DNA of 64,000 nt from Zoroaster sp. YZ-2022 (Eukaryota; Echinodermata; Asteroidea; Forcipulatida; Zoroasteridae): positions 8,175,500-8,239,499 of the forward strand of contig CM055835.1 in the NCBI GenBank assembly GCA_029582265.1, written 5' to 3'. The notes under the pieces are model-generated. The model did no database searches. It worked only from the letters and a program-made list of their open reading frames with translations, and was not told the DNA's origin. This document shows, in pieces, positions 19,501 to 28,720 of this stretch. Numbering within the stretch: position 1 is the first letter of the stretch; each line of letters opens with the position of its first letter. Both the position numbers and the translations under genes were made by a program.

Positions 19501-21323
19501 GCTGCATTTACAGACATTTTCCAAAAGTGTTTTAAGGCCCATTGATGCATGCTTGTAGTTAACCCAATTGTAAGATTGAGTCTCTAGGAACCACTTTTCA
19601 TGAATTTTAACCTCATATGATGTAAATTAGCTACTTGAATATTGATTATTATGTTTGTTGTTAATGACAGATTACGGACCATGCTACATCAGCCATGCTG
19701 CATTACCACCTTCCAAGAGCTGATACATATATATGCTTCCGCTCATTCATGGTGAGTCAGTATGCTAAATTGCAATATTATTTGATATGCTAAACTACAT
19801 ACACTTACCACAATATAAAGGGATTAAAGACATCTCAACCCTTGTGACATCTCAACCCTTGTGACAACTCTACCCTTGTGACAACTCGACCAAACAGGGC
19901 ATTGCTTACGGACTTTAAAAGATAGAAACTTTGTGTTTGTTTACATTTTTGTTCAAGTTAATGTTAGTCCAAATGTAAATGTTAGTGAAATAAAATAAAT
20001 GCGAACTACTCATTGCTGCCAAATTCATTCATGAAAAATAATTGTATGTTTTCAATTATTTATAATGTTACACCATGACTAGATTATGATTATCGTAACT
20101 GAACATTATTACTTAAAATTACAAGTAATTGTACACAATATTTCTGAACAGTTTCGTGGAAAAAAAAAAATAATTGTGTTCTAGTTCTTTTCTTCTAAAT
20201 ACCAATGAATTCATAATACGGTGTAAGTTATTAATTTCATGCCTGAAATCTTTGTCCATCAACATTTTATTTGAATTTTATCTTATCCACAGATAGGTGG
20301 GCGGTTTTCAATTTTTGGCTAGCTGGTTTACCACCAGGAAAAAAACGGCGGTTTTCGGTTTTACCATTGTTTTTTTTTAAGAACAGAAAAGCAATTAAAA
20401 AGTTGATGTTACTGACGTTTTTTTCACCGTATAATAATTATTCCACTGATATTGCTTAAGATTTTTCAGGTCAAAATGCATTCTAGCAGTCATTCAACCT
20501 ACATGTAACTCAACACAGCACATCAATTATTGTTAATTTGACTGTATCAATCATTCGCAAGCGAAGCGTGGCCACAAAAAGGGAGTAGAGTTGTCACAAA
20601 GGGTAAAATTGTCACAAGGGTTGAGTTGTCTTGTGGATCCAGTTGTCTCGTGGGTCGAGTTGTCTCGTAGGTCGATTTTCTTTAGATCGACTTGTCAGTG
20701 TAATAGCAGAAGCTGTGTTTGTGACATCATTGCCAAACTGTGCTATTACAAGTGATTATTAATCATAGCAATCAAATATAAAAGTACAATCTGGATTTTC
20801 AATACCTGTTGTCAGAGGCTTATAATTAGCGTTGTTTTGTGAAATTTGGAGGTTTTTTTTTATAGCTGCTCAATCATCTTTAAGCAGCTATAAAAATATG
20901 TAATTTCAGGACATGAGCGACATTTTGAGTAGAGTGTTTTAGCAGGTGATGCAAAGCTGGTGATGCACCATGTGCCTTGATTGAAAGGCTTGTATCTTTC
21001 ATGCTTATTAATGAGTAATCCATGTCGTTTCCTTTTTTGAAATGCAGATTCCAAAAAACCTATATTTTTTTTTGGGGGGGGGGTCTGAACCATATCCAAA
21101 CGTTCATGTTTTTATTAGAACTTTGTATTCGCAATGCATTTTATAAGAGCAATACAATTCATGAAGTACCTATCTTGTTTCCTTTTAGACTTGGATACGA
21201 AGCTATCAGAAGTTGTTTTCTACACCTTGTCGGCATTGTGGACATTTTCTTATGGACAATCTTCCTCCAACATGGCATGATTTCAGAACATTGTTGCCCT
21301 ACCATGAATGCTGTAGACAATAA
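3502..21323 (+). CDS. MED27: MED27, Mediator subunit 27, C-terminal 191 residues in six exons
   Basis: MED27 is a subunit of the nuclear Mediator complex, which links transcription factors to RNA polymerase II. The exons 3502-3620, 8293-8383, 12810-12917, 16689-16730, 19671-19751 and 21189-21323 all have AG acceptors and GT donors and join in frame (phases 2,0,0,0,0). The product contains blocks that match the family: KRSSGM before a basic KKRK stretch, [11 protein letters not shown], a short NDIW...KVFQK exon, [28 protein letters not shown], and the end CRHCGHF...[11 protein letters not shown]...HECCRQ. The C-x2-C and H-x2-C residues look like a metal site. Human MED27 is about 311 residues, so roughly 120 N-terminal residues are encoded left of the window. 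The gene converges on COLGALT. Introns are full of transposons, one inserted at the exon 8293-8383 donor. Confidence 0.93.
3840..4060 (-). repeat. Dispersed repeat, inverted relative to 6900-7100
   Basis: tttcatataaaggacttcag and ccatagattggtccttg here are the reverse complement of ggaccaatctatggct and cctttatatgaaac at 7010-7040. Family unknown. Confidence 0.65.
4072..4296. mobile_element. TA-flanked MITE (Tc1/mariner-type), 225 bp
   Basis: 30-bp inverted ends starting CATAACAGCAAAAGAAACGT differ by one base indel. TA is duplicated at 4070-4071 and 4297-4298. No coding capacity. Confidence 0.85.
4325..4690 (+). mobile_element. tRNA-Leu-derived SINE, full length
   Basis: The head contains a degenerate A-box (tcgtgcggtctagcgc), an anticodon-loop-like ctCAAgt, and a B-box GGTTCGAGCCCC, as in tRNA-Leu(CAA). 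The body includes cttgagcaagacacttaacc, and the tail gcgccttgagcgcc...gtgcgctatataaatc ends in (ATT)n. Transcription would be by RNA polymerase III if intact. Other copies lie at 13195, 27340, 46826, 50365, 51004, 55298 and 60962. Confidence 0.88.
5150..5406. mobile_element. Penelope-like element terminus, head-to-head palindrome
   Basis: Two copies of a terminal module face each other, giving about 100-bp arms (5151-5255 against 5270-5365). The insertion is flanked by a perfect 14-bp duplication CTAAGTAAGATATT at 5136-5149 and 5407-5420. Each arm has a GGTGACACCATGTGG box and an AGTTCTGAAAAGAACT dyad, and the left arm has a complete hammerhead-ribozyme-like core. The right arm runs on to aagctacaagtttta, the same terminus as the copy at 62825-62973. 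Assignment to Penelope-like elements rests on the ribozyme and is inference. Confidence 0.75.
5228..5270 (-). ncRNA. Minimalist hammerhead ribozyme (Penelope type)
   Basis: Read on the - strand: ATTCTC, CTGAGGA, C, stem II GATCAG/CTGATC with loop AGCATA, GAAAC, GTC, GAG. CTGANGA and GAAA are the hammerhead core and GTC the cleavage triplet, with stem III reduced to two pairs as in the minimalist hammerheads known from Penelope-like elements. Stem I is only CTC/GAG here. Activity is not implied. Confidence 0.72.
5670..6690 (-). mobile_element. L2/CR1-like LINE, 3' fragment
   Basis: On the - strand: the C-terminal part of a reverse transcriptase ORF, a short 3' UTR, and an (ATT)n tail at 5670-5690. 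The UTR end has gcgcccagcagggtggat and gtgcacgctaaaaatc, very like the SINE tails in this window. The element is 5'-truncated. Confidence 0.85.
5833..6675 (-). pseudogene. LINE reverse transcriptase C-terminus (L2/CR1 group)
   Basis: The open frame 6591-5833 begins [18 protein letters not shown] and contains [70 protein letters not shown] and [17 protein letters not shown], the standard post-catalytic region of L2/CR1 LINEs. A TGA (was a Trp position in the family) at about 6592 separates it from the upstream [19 protein letters not shown], so the copy is dead. Confidence 0.92.
6700..8280. other. MED27 intron, mostly unassigned
   Basis: Contains the + copy of the 3840-4060 repeat (about 6900-7200), a run of 12 G at 7249-7262, and no exon-like segment. 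Nothing else is recognised. Confidence 0.6.
8293..8383 (+). CDS. MED27: MED27 exon with transposon-duplicated splice donor
   Basis: 91 bp. The first base completes the Gln codon of the previous exon, then 30 codons: [30 protein letters not shown]. It aligns in order with the region of human MED27 just before the VTLGK motif but is divergent. The donor CAG/GTGAGAG is the left target-site duplication of the hAT element that follows. Confidence 0.85.
9119..10905 (+). mobile_element. hAT element GGCCTGGGCGAATAGT (family 2, copy A), nested
   Basis: It begins TAGGCCTGGGTGAACAGTGA and matches copy B (32407-38607) and copy C (62631-63370) along its length. The right end stops at AAACTATT, so the last terminal bases are degraded. 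The interior has dense CGAATA/TATTCG words (10590-10900) and one copy of the unit that is tandem in copy B. ORFs inside are short and not transposase-like, so it is non-autonomous. Confidence 0.82.
10493..10565. repeat. CCAG/CCAT tetranucleotide microsatellite
   Basis: About seven CAGC units followed by five ATCC units, inside hAT family 2 copy A. It keeps all frames open and explains the Gln/Pro/Ala-type ORFs on both strands. Confidence 0.95.
12810..12917 (+). CDS. MED27: MED27 exon, [11 protein letters not shown] block
   Basis: 108 bp, exactly 36 codons, acceptor tatatcaag and donor gtatgt. It encodes [20 protein letters not shown] followed by [16 protein letters not shown], a clear match to the conserved core of MED27 (VTLGK...VVMRSLFIDR...KGYNEN in the human protein). 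Confidence 0.93.
13000..13150. repeat. Degenerate TTGCAGTGC decamer array
   Basis: Repeated words of the type tttgcagtrcattgcagtgc over about 150 bp; similar words recur at 16625-16650. No gene signal. Confidence 0.6.
13195..13380 (-). mobile_element. SINE copy, short-body subfamily, degraded
   Basis: On the - strand: a decayed tRNA-like head ending near 13380, then gtgtcctt-gagcaagacact and ccttcggatgggatg. The body shares phrases with the copies at 46826 and 51004. Confidence 0.75.
13414..14052 (+). mobile_element. PIF/Harbinger-like element 1, 639 bp
   Basis: The ends GGCCGTATTCATAAAAATAA and their complement CTTATTTTTATGAATATGGCC are inverted; the flanks are TTA and TAA. The subterminal DNA is packed with TAGTAA/AGTAATTACTT palindromes. 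It contains a fragment of a transposase N-terminus. Confidence 0.78.
13701..13890 (+). pseudogene. Harbinger transposase N-terminal fragment
   Basis: It encodes [40 protein letters not shown] and [12 protein letters not shown]. The pattern basic leader - FxFxxENxEWL - TETRG is typical just upstream of the DDE domain in Harbinger transposases. It stops at 13890 and the catalytic domain is absent. Confidence 0.65.
14402..14934 (+). pseudogene. Harbinger Myb/SANT-like DNA-binding protein, frameshifted
   Basis: Frame one gives [20 protein letters not shown] then [15 protein letters not shown]. At about 14662-14668 the homologous reading continues in another frame as [20 protein letters not shown] then [20 protein letters not shown]. 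The helical, lysine-rich pattern matches the Myb-like accessory protein of Harbinger elements. One frameshift breaks it. Confidence 0.65.
14849..15000 (-). pseudogene. Harbinger transposase N-terminal fragment, - strand
   Basis: It encodes [20 protein letters not shown] and [12 protein letters not shown], about 60% identical by eye to the + strand fragment at 13730-13830. Convergent with the Myb-like ORF. Confidence 0.68.
15328..15880. repeat. Tandem repeat, about 150-180 bp unit
   Basis: The phrase gaccccaatttgacctt recurs at about 15328, 15481, 15629 and 15808, each followed by cctgtccaaaccggaagtca. The third unit carries an internal partial duplication. It abuts the right end of Harbinger element 2. 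Confidence 0.88.
15890..16680. other. MED27 intron, nothing recognised
   Basis: Single-copy-looking AT-rich DNA with ATT-rich stretches at 16262-16325. No exon or repeat identified. Confidence 0.5.
16689..16730 (+). CDS. MED27: MED27 micro-exon
   Basis: 42 bp, 14 codons [14 protein letters not shown], between acceptor ttttttacag and donor gtgagt. It matches LDIW...YQVFQK of vertebrate MED27. It is too short to appear as an ORF of its own but is fixed by both splice sites and phase. Confidence 0.9.
17062..17650. repeat. Tandem repeat, 165-bp unit
   Basis: gcagaaagtttactgatgct recurs at 17062, 17227, 17392 and 17557, exactly 165 bp apart, with very few differences. Each unit contains two ggttaaccggtt-like palindromes. 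Recent array expansion in a MED27 intron. Confidence 0.95.
18055..18136. mobile_element. 82-bp TTAA-flanked MITE
   Basis: Inverted ends CCCTAACTCCCTAG, with TTAA at 18051-18054 and 18137-18140. A same-length relative is at 54286-54367. TTAA duplication suggests piggyBac/Kolobok-type mobilisation. Confidence 0.82.
18725..18970. repeat. GC-rich minisatellite CTCAGACCCGC
   Basis: Irregular repeats of CCTCAGACCCGCTGCG over about 245 bp, sharply GC-rich in AT-rich surroundings. Open frames across it (Arg/Pro/Gln/Thr) are a consequence of the composition. Confidence 0.92.
19671..19751 (+). CDS. MED27: MED27 exon, [15 protein letters not shown] block
   Basis: 81 bp, 27 codons, acceptor taatgacag, donor gtgagtc. 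It encodes [19 protein letters not shown] then YICFRSFM, near-identical in its first half to the VTDHATTALLHYQLP motif of MED27. Confidence 0.95.
19840..20690. repeat. Direct/inverted CAACTC-GTGACA words
   Basis: Phrases catctcaacccttgtgacaa at 19845-19890 and their complement (gttgtcacaa, gggttgagttgtc) at 20590-20640 mark the ends of about 840 bp. This looks like a foldback element with degraded ends; no coding region. Confidence 0.5.
21189..21323 (+). CDS. MED27: MED27 terminal coding exon
   Basis: 135 bp including the TAA stop at 21321-21323; acceptor tttccttttag. It encodes [20 protein letters not shown] and then [24 protein letters not shown]. This is the most conserved part of the family, with the C-x2-C...H-x2-C arrangement. 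No polyadenylation signal can be assigned with certainty; an AATAAA occurs at about 22993. Confidence 0.96.
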   Translation, partial: TWIRSYQKLFSTPCRHCGHFLMDNLPPTWHDFRTLLPYHECCRQ

Positions 21324-21462
21324 CACATGCTGTCAGTATCACCAAATTCAGACGAATGCTTGTGTAAATGGTCCATCGTTGTACAAGTCTTTCCCATTGG
21401 TATATACATGTACATGAATCTAAAATTAGAAAGTTATTATCCAAAATCTTGCTTGGTGTTAA

Positions 21463-21672
21463 AGGGACAGTATCGTCACGATCAGAGCAGACTTTCGACA
21501 GGGCATGGAATTGGTGTTCTACATGTAGTTTATGATGAACGCAGTGACTGAAATATACTGGCTCAGTAATATGACATCATGTTGGGTATTATTTATTTTT
21601 CAGTCACCGAGTTATTAAACTAAAACTAGCACTCCAATTCCATGCCCTGTTGACCGTGACGATACTGTCTCT
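21463..21672. mobile_element. TTAA-flanked MITE (AGGGACAGTATCGTCACG)
   Basis: Inverted ends AGGGACAGTATCGTCACG with one mismatch. TTAA at 21459-21462 and 21673-21676. The right TTAA is also the left TTAA of the next element. Confidence 0.87.
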
Positions 21673-21676
21673 TTAA

Positions 21677-22091
21677 CCCCTTGCGTATGGTTGACGGCAG
21701 TAGCCGCGGCCGTTGAATTAATTGAATTTCCAGCTGCATTTGCTGAGAATTCGCCTTGAATAGAAATCTTCAAGAAGGCTGACAGTTTGGTGAACCATAT
21801 TCTTGAAATGGAGTGTTATATAATAGATTGGGCTTTTGAGAGCATTCTGAATACAGCCTTTTCATGAGATTTCTGAACACCGGCCATTCAATTACACTAT
21901 GTGGGGACTTCACGTGCGATGAATAGGGTATGTCCGGTTTAGCTTGCCTGCTTATTGTTCGGTCTATACGCTTGGCTGAACAGCGGAGTTGTGCACATGT
22001 CCACTGCCGGGTTTGACCCGGTGCTCCCCGGCCTCACAGATGTTGGCCGCAACCACCTTCACTCGGTAAAAATAATACCGTACGCAAGGGG
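21677..22091. mobile_element. TTAA-flanked MITE (CCCCTTGCGTAYGG)
   Basis: Inverted ends CCCCTTGCGTATGG and CCGTACGCAAGGGG, with TTAA at 21673-21676 and 22092-22095. GC-rich interior compared with the flanks. No ORF of note. Confidence 0.87.
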
Positions 22092-22425
22092 TTAAAGATA
22101 CATATTTTCCTTTTAATCAATACACTTCAAGCTGTTGCTGGAAGTTTCCACAGTCCAAAATACATGGTACATTTATGTATAATAGCCATTCAGTAAGCCA
22201 GGAATCATTGGTGTTATGCTTGCATATGGTGAGTCTGTGTACCGACTATGAACAAAATCAATGAGGGTGACGAACAAATTCCTAAATTTCCTAAACCATG
22301 CTTGACAAAGCATGAATTGATCACGCTTTCTTTTATAAATTCATTATTAAATTTGCTTTTATCCATGGCCTGGTCAATATTTTGTTGAATGCCTTTTTTT
22401 AATTTAAATTTTTTCTTTCTACTAG

Positions 22426-22550
22426 GACAAGAGCAGTGCAGATATTTACATAAACAATTTCAGAATGAGGATTCAAATTGGTGAAATTGGTGTTTTGGGG
22501 GGATTCTTTCAAGTGATCGATAGAACTGAAGTATCATGTGGGACTGTGAG
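22426..22550 (+). other. Exon-like segment downstream of MED27
   Basis: A pyrimidine-rich tract and acceptor ttctactag precede 125 open bases ending at a good donor GAG/gtatgt. The frame reads DKSSADIYINNFRMRIQIGE, IGVLGGFFQVIDRTEVSCG. No family recognised. It may be chance or a spliced 3' UTR segment. Confidence 0.2.
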
Positions 22551-22559
22551 GTATGTCTA

Positions 22560-24190
22560 TGTAACTTTAGTTGGTAACCAAGACCATATGCCAACCAAAG
22601 CACACATGCCCACAAGTACCATGGAGATAAGGAAATACAAAACTATGTCAGAGAACTAACTTATAAGTGCAAAAAAGAAGATTTAGAAAAGAAAGCAAAA
22701 TATATGTGTATGCTGATCAGTAGTGAGAAACATACTTGAACAATTACTACAGTTAATAATGATGTGCGCTCAAACAAAGCATTTGTTGGGTGTGGTAGGG
22801 TGACCTGTGGTTTTGAGTGGATGGCATGTGATCCCTTGGTCCTGTCATTCACTCAAAAGAATCCTAATCAAACTTCATTTTTATCTCATTTTATTTTAGA
22901 ATTATACCTTGTTCTGGATAATCACCTCCAGACCATGTGAGATTTGAAAACAGGTACTATTTGAGCCCCTCAAAAGGGTAATCACAGTGAACAATAAAGA
23001 TCATACTGTGACAAAATATGGTAAATTTTATGTAATAGTTATGCAATTAATGCTCAAGTTAGGACGATATACATGTATCACCCTTTGGGATGAAAATATC
23101 AGGTCGGAATATTTTTAATCGGCAATATTTTTAAATATTTTGTGAGTTTTCATAAATAATTGAATGGTTTAGACAACTCTGGCCAGTGGTCATTTGCATA
23201 CAGTTATTCTATACATGTAGCTAACATATCAATTATTGTGTTGCTAATGCACCTTGAGCACCAGTTTGGTGGATACGTGCGCTATATAAGTCCACATTAT
23301 TATTATTATTATTAACATAACTGGATTTATGCCAATAAAGAACTTCTTCAATTAAATCAATGATTTTGGACTCAAATACCTTTAATGTTGTAATTGTTCA
23401 TTTCTGTCAATAGTATGTGTCAATGTGACAAATTGATTGACCAGTTGTAGAAATTATATTGTCATATTATTGTAACCCGGGCTAATTAATACTGGGAGAT
23501 ATACCAACACATCATTTTGCGTCTTCAGAGACATAAAAGGTCTCCTGACTGAAAGCTGTCAAACTAATTGAAATATTCCACATCTTATAATCTCCGGGGG
23601 CAGGATACGTGTACATTATGTATTGTCCAAACTTGAGTGTCACTCACATGTATACTGCTATTACAGGTATGTTTGGTATACTGTACTAAACAAATAATCT
23701 TGTAGTTTGACAGTTTGCCACTTTAAACATTTTTAGTAGAGTACTTATATGTCCTCAAGTGATGAACAAAACCATTGCAAAGATAGGTATACTGCTAGCA
23801 ATTCAAGATAATTGATAATTGAATAGATTCTGCAGTTGGTCCATTTGCCTCCAGCAGACAATGAATTATGGACTGCACCCTATGTTATTATTGAACCATC
23901 AGTTAAGGTCATCTTTTGACTCTTATTTTCTAAAGCCTTTATCTTGTTAGTTTCATTGTTTCTATAAAATTGAAGCCACTTCTTCTACAGTGCCATTTTT
24001 GTTAAGAATGGTTATGGACTTGCTTATTGTATATGTACATGTAGGTTCAATGGTCATATTGCTCAAATTCAGAATGAATCCCAAAAAAGTTACTTGCTGG
24101 GTTAGATTTTACAGGGTGAACCCATGTTTAGTGAGCAATGTAGTTATTTGTCAAACATTCTTGACACATTCTTTTGTGTCTCCTCCCAAA
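22560..24190. other. Intergenic, with a SINE/LINE tail relic
   Basis: At 23248-23314 a tail fragment gcaccttgagcaccagtttg ... (ATT)n is all that remains of a SINE or LINE. The remainder is unassigned AT-rich DNA. Confidence 0.6.
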
Positions 24191-24930
24191 TGGGTCATTC
24201 CGTACCAACTCACCTGGGGGTTGACAGTGACCGTCTCAGATTTTTTATTTTTTTATTTTTTTAACAATCCTCTGGGTCTGTAATGAACACCCATAAAATG
24301 TTGGCTCCCAAATCCTTGTCGTTTTTATGATATTTAGCCCCACCCCCTTTTTCACCCCTATACTGGGTCGGTGAGTTTTTGGCAATTTCAAAGGCCTATA
24401 CACTGTATCTCAAAATCCGGAAAAGATATTCCCCTGAAAATTGAGATTTATGATGACTGGTACCCAAATTATCAGAATCTGTTGTCAAAAATGGTATACA
24501 ACATTTACTTTTTATGTTTACAGGTCCTCAAAAACCTACATTTGTACTGATGTGAGGGACTTTTTGTAATTGTGAAGGAATAATTGGTCTTTCCTTGCTT
24601 GGGGGAACTCATATGTACCTAGACATTACCCATGTATAATATTAAAGCAAACTGACATTTCATGTGGGCACAAGGGGGGGGGGGGGGGCAAAATTACAAA
24701 AAGTCCCAGTCATCATAAATATCAATTTTTCAGGGGAATATAGGCCTCTGAAATTGCCATAAACTCACCGACCCAGTATAGGGGTGAAAAAAGGGGGCAG
24801 GGCTGAAATGTTTAAGGGGTCATATCTTATTATTATTACACCCACAGTGGATTGTTTAAAGTGGATTGTTTAAAAAAAATTATTGAAAAAATCCGAGTCA
24901 GTCACTCTCAAATTGGCACGGAATGACCCA
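24191..24930. mobile_element. Foldback element TGGGTCATTCCGT, 740 bp
   Basis: Ends TGGGTCATTCCGTACCAA and TTGGCACGGAATGACCCA are inverted. Inner stretches also pair: ccctatactgggtcggtgag near 24357 with ctcaccgacccagtatag near 24764. So most of the element forms long imperfect arms. A poly-G run lies at 24675-24689. Confidence 0.78.
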
Positions 24931-25064
24931 AATAGGAGTTGTCAATGTAAGCAACTTTTAAATTATTAAATTAAGAATAATCTTGTTCTTATTTTAGGAG
25001 TGATATATTGTGTAGGTATTCAGAATTTCTTTGTACATGTACGTGGCAATTTATTTCCTATTAA

Positions 25065-25378
25065 CCCTCCTACTTCTGGTACCTTTTTCATACAAGTTGA
25101 TCCACCATTTGAAACCATTCGCTTTTGTGGTTTTGAATGGTGAAATAACTGTATACAGTATTGATTCCCCCAAATGGTTTTGGATGGTAGGTCAGCTAAT
25201 ACAAAACCTTGTTTGGATACTTCTAAGTGGTGAATCAATGGACCTTCTATGCATTTGAACGGTAGTAAAGCTTGCTACCAACACTGTTCAAATGGTATCA
25301 CCATGTGTGTACAAAACCAATCGGCATTTTGGTAAGTGGAAATTTTGAATGGTTTCAAATGGTCAAACAGTAGGAGGG
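25065..25378. mobile_element. TTAA-flanked MITE CCCTCCTACT, 314 bp
   Basis: Inverted ends CCCTCCTACT/AGTAGGAGGG, TTAA at 25061-25064 and 25379-25382. The interior repeats TTTGAATGGT/ACCATTTGAA words. A relative is at 57143-57455. Confidence 0.82.
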
Positions 25379-25389
25379 TTAAACAAGCT

Positions 25390-27330
25390 TTATTGAAATT
25401 CTAAATATGAATTAGTTCACATGTACTATGAATCATGTAACTACCTTTAATAGCTAAAGGAGCATTGGGGCTTTGACTAAGGAACCTTTTTGCATTCACA
25501 AATCAAAATATAAATCAGGAAAGAAAAAATTATCTGTTAAACAGAACTTTAATTTACTTTGCAAAAGATACAACTCTATGACAAATCTTCTAAAAGGGCA
25601 AGAAGCAGCACCATAATTATCTATTTAGTCTTTAAAAGTTATAAAAATATCAAATGTAAATACACAGCACTATAAATTATTTTCAGTAAATGTCAGAGTG
25701 CATAAATTTATTTGTCTTATTTTATATCTTGTATTTTCCCATTTTGGTCATTGATGCATAGTCCCAAATTAAGTATGTGGTATGAATACCATGCTACATG
25801 TACCATTCCCAGCTAAGACAAACCTTTACACTCTTGATGGGCAAATACATGTTTGACAAATAAATATCAATTTGTTCAGTGTTGTATATCAATTTGTTGA
25901 AAGTCAATAATCAAAAGTTAAATATTTATTGCCCTGTGTTTTTCGTGGTAATTTCTGAAAATTTGTTTTACACATTTCTGAAATTAATCATGGTTTTATA
26001 ATAAATATGTCCCAAAATATTTTATGGTGGGTCCTACCTTATTCATTTAGGCACACACTGTTAAACTAGGCTGATGACTATTATTTTGTGATTTCCCCCT
26101 CTATATTATCAACGAAAACAAAACATTTGAAAATTGTCATAATAGTGAAAAGCACAGTACTAAGGCACTTTCTGGGTAAATAGTAAATCTATCAACTATT
26201 ACTATAATTTGTGTTTATATCATTTACATATAATAAATGACTCTAAACCTTTAATGTACAGCACCAATAACTTCATCAAGTTTCTAGTTGCCTTAATTAC
26301 AATTATAACTGACACAAGCATGCAAATACTAACTACAATTAGTATTATTGTAAAATGAATCTATCATCTACATGTATATCTGGAGTGTTCTAATTTCCTG
26401 AGGCATCAGCTGAGGGCAAATACAATTATCCAAGAGAGATAGTTTTACTTTTATACACAGTAAAATTAAGTTTTGACACATCAAGCACATTGATTAATTT
26501 GAACATTTTTGGCAGATATTAACCAATTATCTTTATGTTTACAAGTGTGAAGATAAAGTCAACGGTGACTCATCGATGACTTCCTAACTAGTACAGATCA
26601 CAAGCTTTCTTGATTAATAAGGTTAAACTTTCATTCCCATTCCATAAATGCCCATCTTGAATTTTTTTTAAATTTCAGTATTCTGTCATTTGTATTGAAA
26701 ACAAGCCAGAAAGAAACTAACATCAATATTTGAAGACAGATGAAATCCCAACTTTGCCCTTAAGTCCACATGACCTAAATACAAACTTTTACACTTTGAT
26801 TGGTTCAATCCTACATCACATGCAGTCAACGCGCATACTTGCTAGTTAGTTATTATTAGGGTTGGGACATTTACACGTTTACACAAAAATTAATTTGCTA
26901 AATGTTTTCAAATTCATGAAATGTGTAAACGAATCCTACATTTACAAAATGGAACCTTCTATTTCCACGATATTTATATAAGTGCAACCTGTGGGCCTGC
27001 TATTATTAGATGACGATTCCCAGGAAGTTCAACTAATAATTTATTTAAATTTTAATACAACCAGGAATTTTGGATGTTTTGTGCCAGGCTTGGATTTGTT
27101 TTAAATCTGTACTATTTTTTCTGAATCCATATTGCCGTATTTTGGATTATTTTCTGTACTAAATCTGTCTGCATCATGCCATTTATAAGTAATAACAGTA
27201 ATTATTTGCATGTGTACACAGTCGCAAATTAAACGATAGTTATTATCCCCAATAGTGCACATTGAAATGAAGATGAAAAATCTGAATGCATTTTCTCAAC
27301 AAAATGGCACTGGTAACAGATTTCTGCGTT
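25390..27330. other. Intergenic, no genes seen
   Basis: AT-rich DNA. A member of the AATGCCCAT / GATTGGTTCAATCC repeat family occupies about 26630-26850. No exon-like segment was found. Confidence 0.55.
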
Positions 27331-27339
27331 GCACATTAA

Positions 27340-27635
27340 TAAATAATAATAATAATAGTGCATGTCATCAGACCAATATCATTCCTGTAATCTTTCTTAG
27401 CTCCCTGGGAAAGTATACAGTCCTGAGCTACCATAATGCTTCAGTGGCTTTATCAAACACAATATCAACCTGTACCCTCACAGGTACCCATTTATACTCT
27501 TGGGTGAAGAGGAGCAATGTACAGTTAAGTGTCTTGTTCAAGGTCACACATACCATGGTTGCAGCCTGGATTGGAACCCACATTCTGATGTCTCCATCAT
27601 CAGATGCACTAAACTGCTTGGCCATGGCACCCTAA
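27340..27635 (-). mobile_element. SINE copy, diverged
   Basis: On the - strand: tRNA-like head gccatggccaagcagttt, B-box-like gggttccaatcca, then gacacttaac and gggtacctgtgagggta, with an (ATT)n tail at 27343. It is more diverged than the other copies, and resembles the head of the copy at 50365. Confidence 0.78.
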
Positions 27636-28129
27636 ACATTATTGTGCTGTGCAATAATTAAATGAAATCGGTGAATATTGTCATAGAACATGAAGCATGC
27701 AATAAGATGTGTGGCTTATTTGACTTTCCCCAACATCACTGAAAATTATTTGATCCATAAATATAAGGTTACTTCATGAAGACTGGTCACCTTTGCCTAA
27801 TGTACTGTTATTGGTGCACAATCAACTCAGTTTACTGTCAATAGTTGGGCTGCATCTGTGTCTTTTGCCTCTTTTAAATTCTTGTCAATATTTTGATATT
27901 TTATCTGCATGTAAGTAGTAATCTTTCAGTCTCATTTGATGAAATGCAACCATAAATTTACCATTTTGCTTAGTCGCAATATTAGTCACATCTTGTATTA
28001 CATAATGTATGTTATGGGGGGGGGGGGGAACTATTACTTTGTGAGCTGTGTATATTGATTAGCATGACAAATTATAAATTCAATTTGTCAATTTTTCTAA
28101 AAAAGGTAAAGACCAGCTGAAACATTTAC

Positions 28130-28720
28130 CTTCACTTTCTTTATTAATAAATAAAGAATCTGAATGGACCTGACGTAATCACTTGGGGGTGCATTAATAA
28201 AGGAATAAAAGTTTGTTGCAATGTCTTTACTGCAGGATAAAGAATGTGGGTCTTGGCCACAGGCAAATACCCTGAGGTCCTGCGGAAAAGATCCAAGCGT
28301 CAAACATTTATTCCCATTCATAAATGCTCACCTAGTTGAGTTAGTATACCCCCACATGATCACGTTTCATCCAATCAGATTGTCTTAACTGTCTTGGGCA
28401 TTTATGAATGGCCGGTAAAAACCAGTGGCCTATGGCTATGCATTAATAGCGAGCATCAGCTATAATTACATGTAGGCATGGGATTGAAACCATCAAAGTG
28501 TACAAGTTTGTATTCACATCATGCTAACTCACAGGCTTAGTTGGAATTTAATAAGTGGATTTTTTTTGGTTTCTTTTCGGACTCTTTTTCAATACAAATT
28601 ACTTTGTTGAAAACAAATTAAGATTGGCATTTACGTGTACTAATGGGAATTTGAAGTTTGATGCTTAGTCTTTACCGCAGAATAAAGATCTTGGGGTTTA
28701 TGGCCATTGGAGATTAAGGA
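28130..28720. repeat. Two members of the GGATAAAGA / GCCCAT repeat family
   Basis: gcaggataaagaatgtggg at 28230 and gcagaataaagatcttgggg at 28676 are ends of members related to 2630-3300. A run of G (28016-28028) lies just upstream. Confidence 0.6.
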
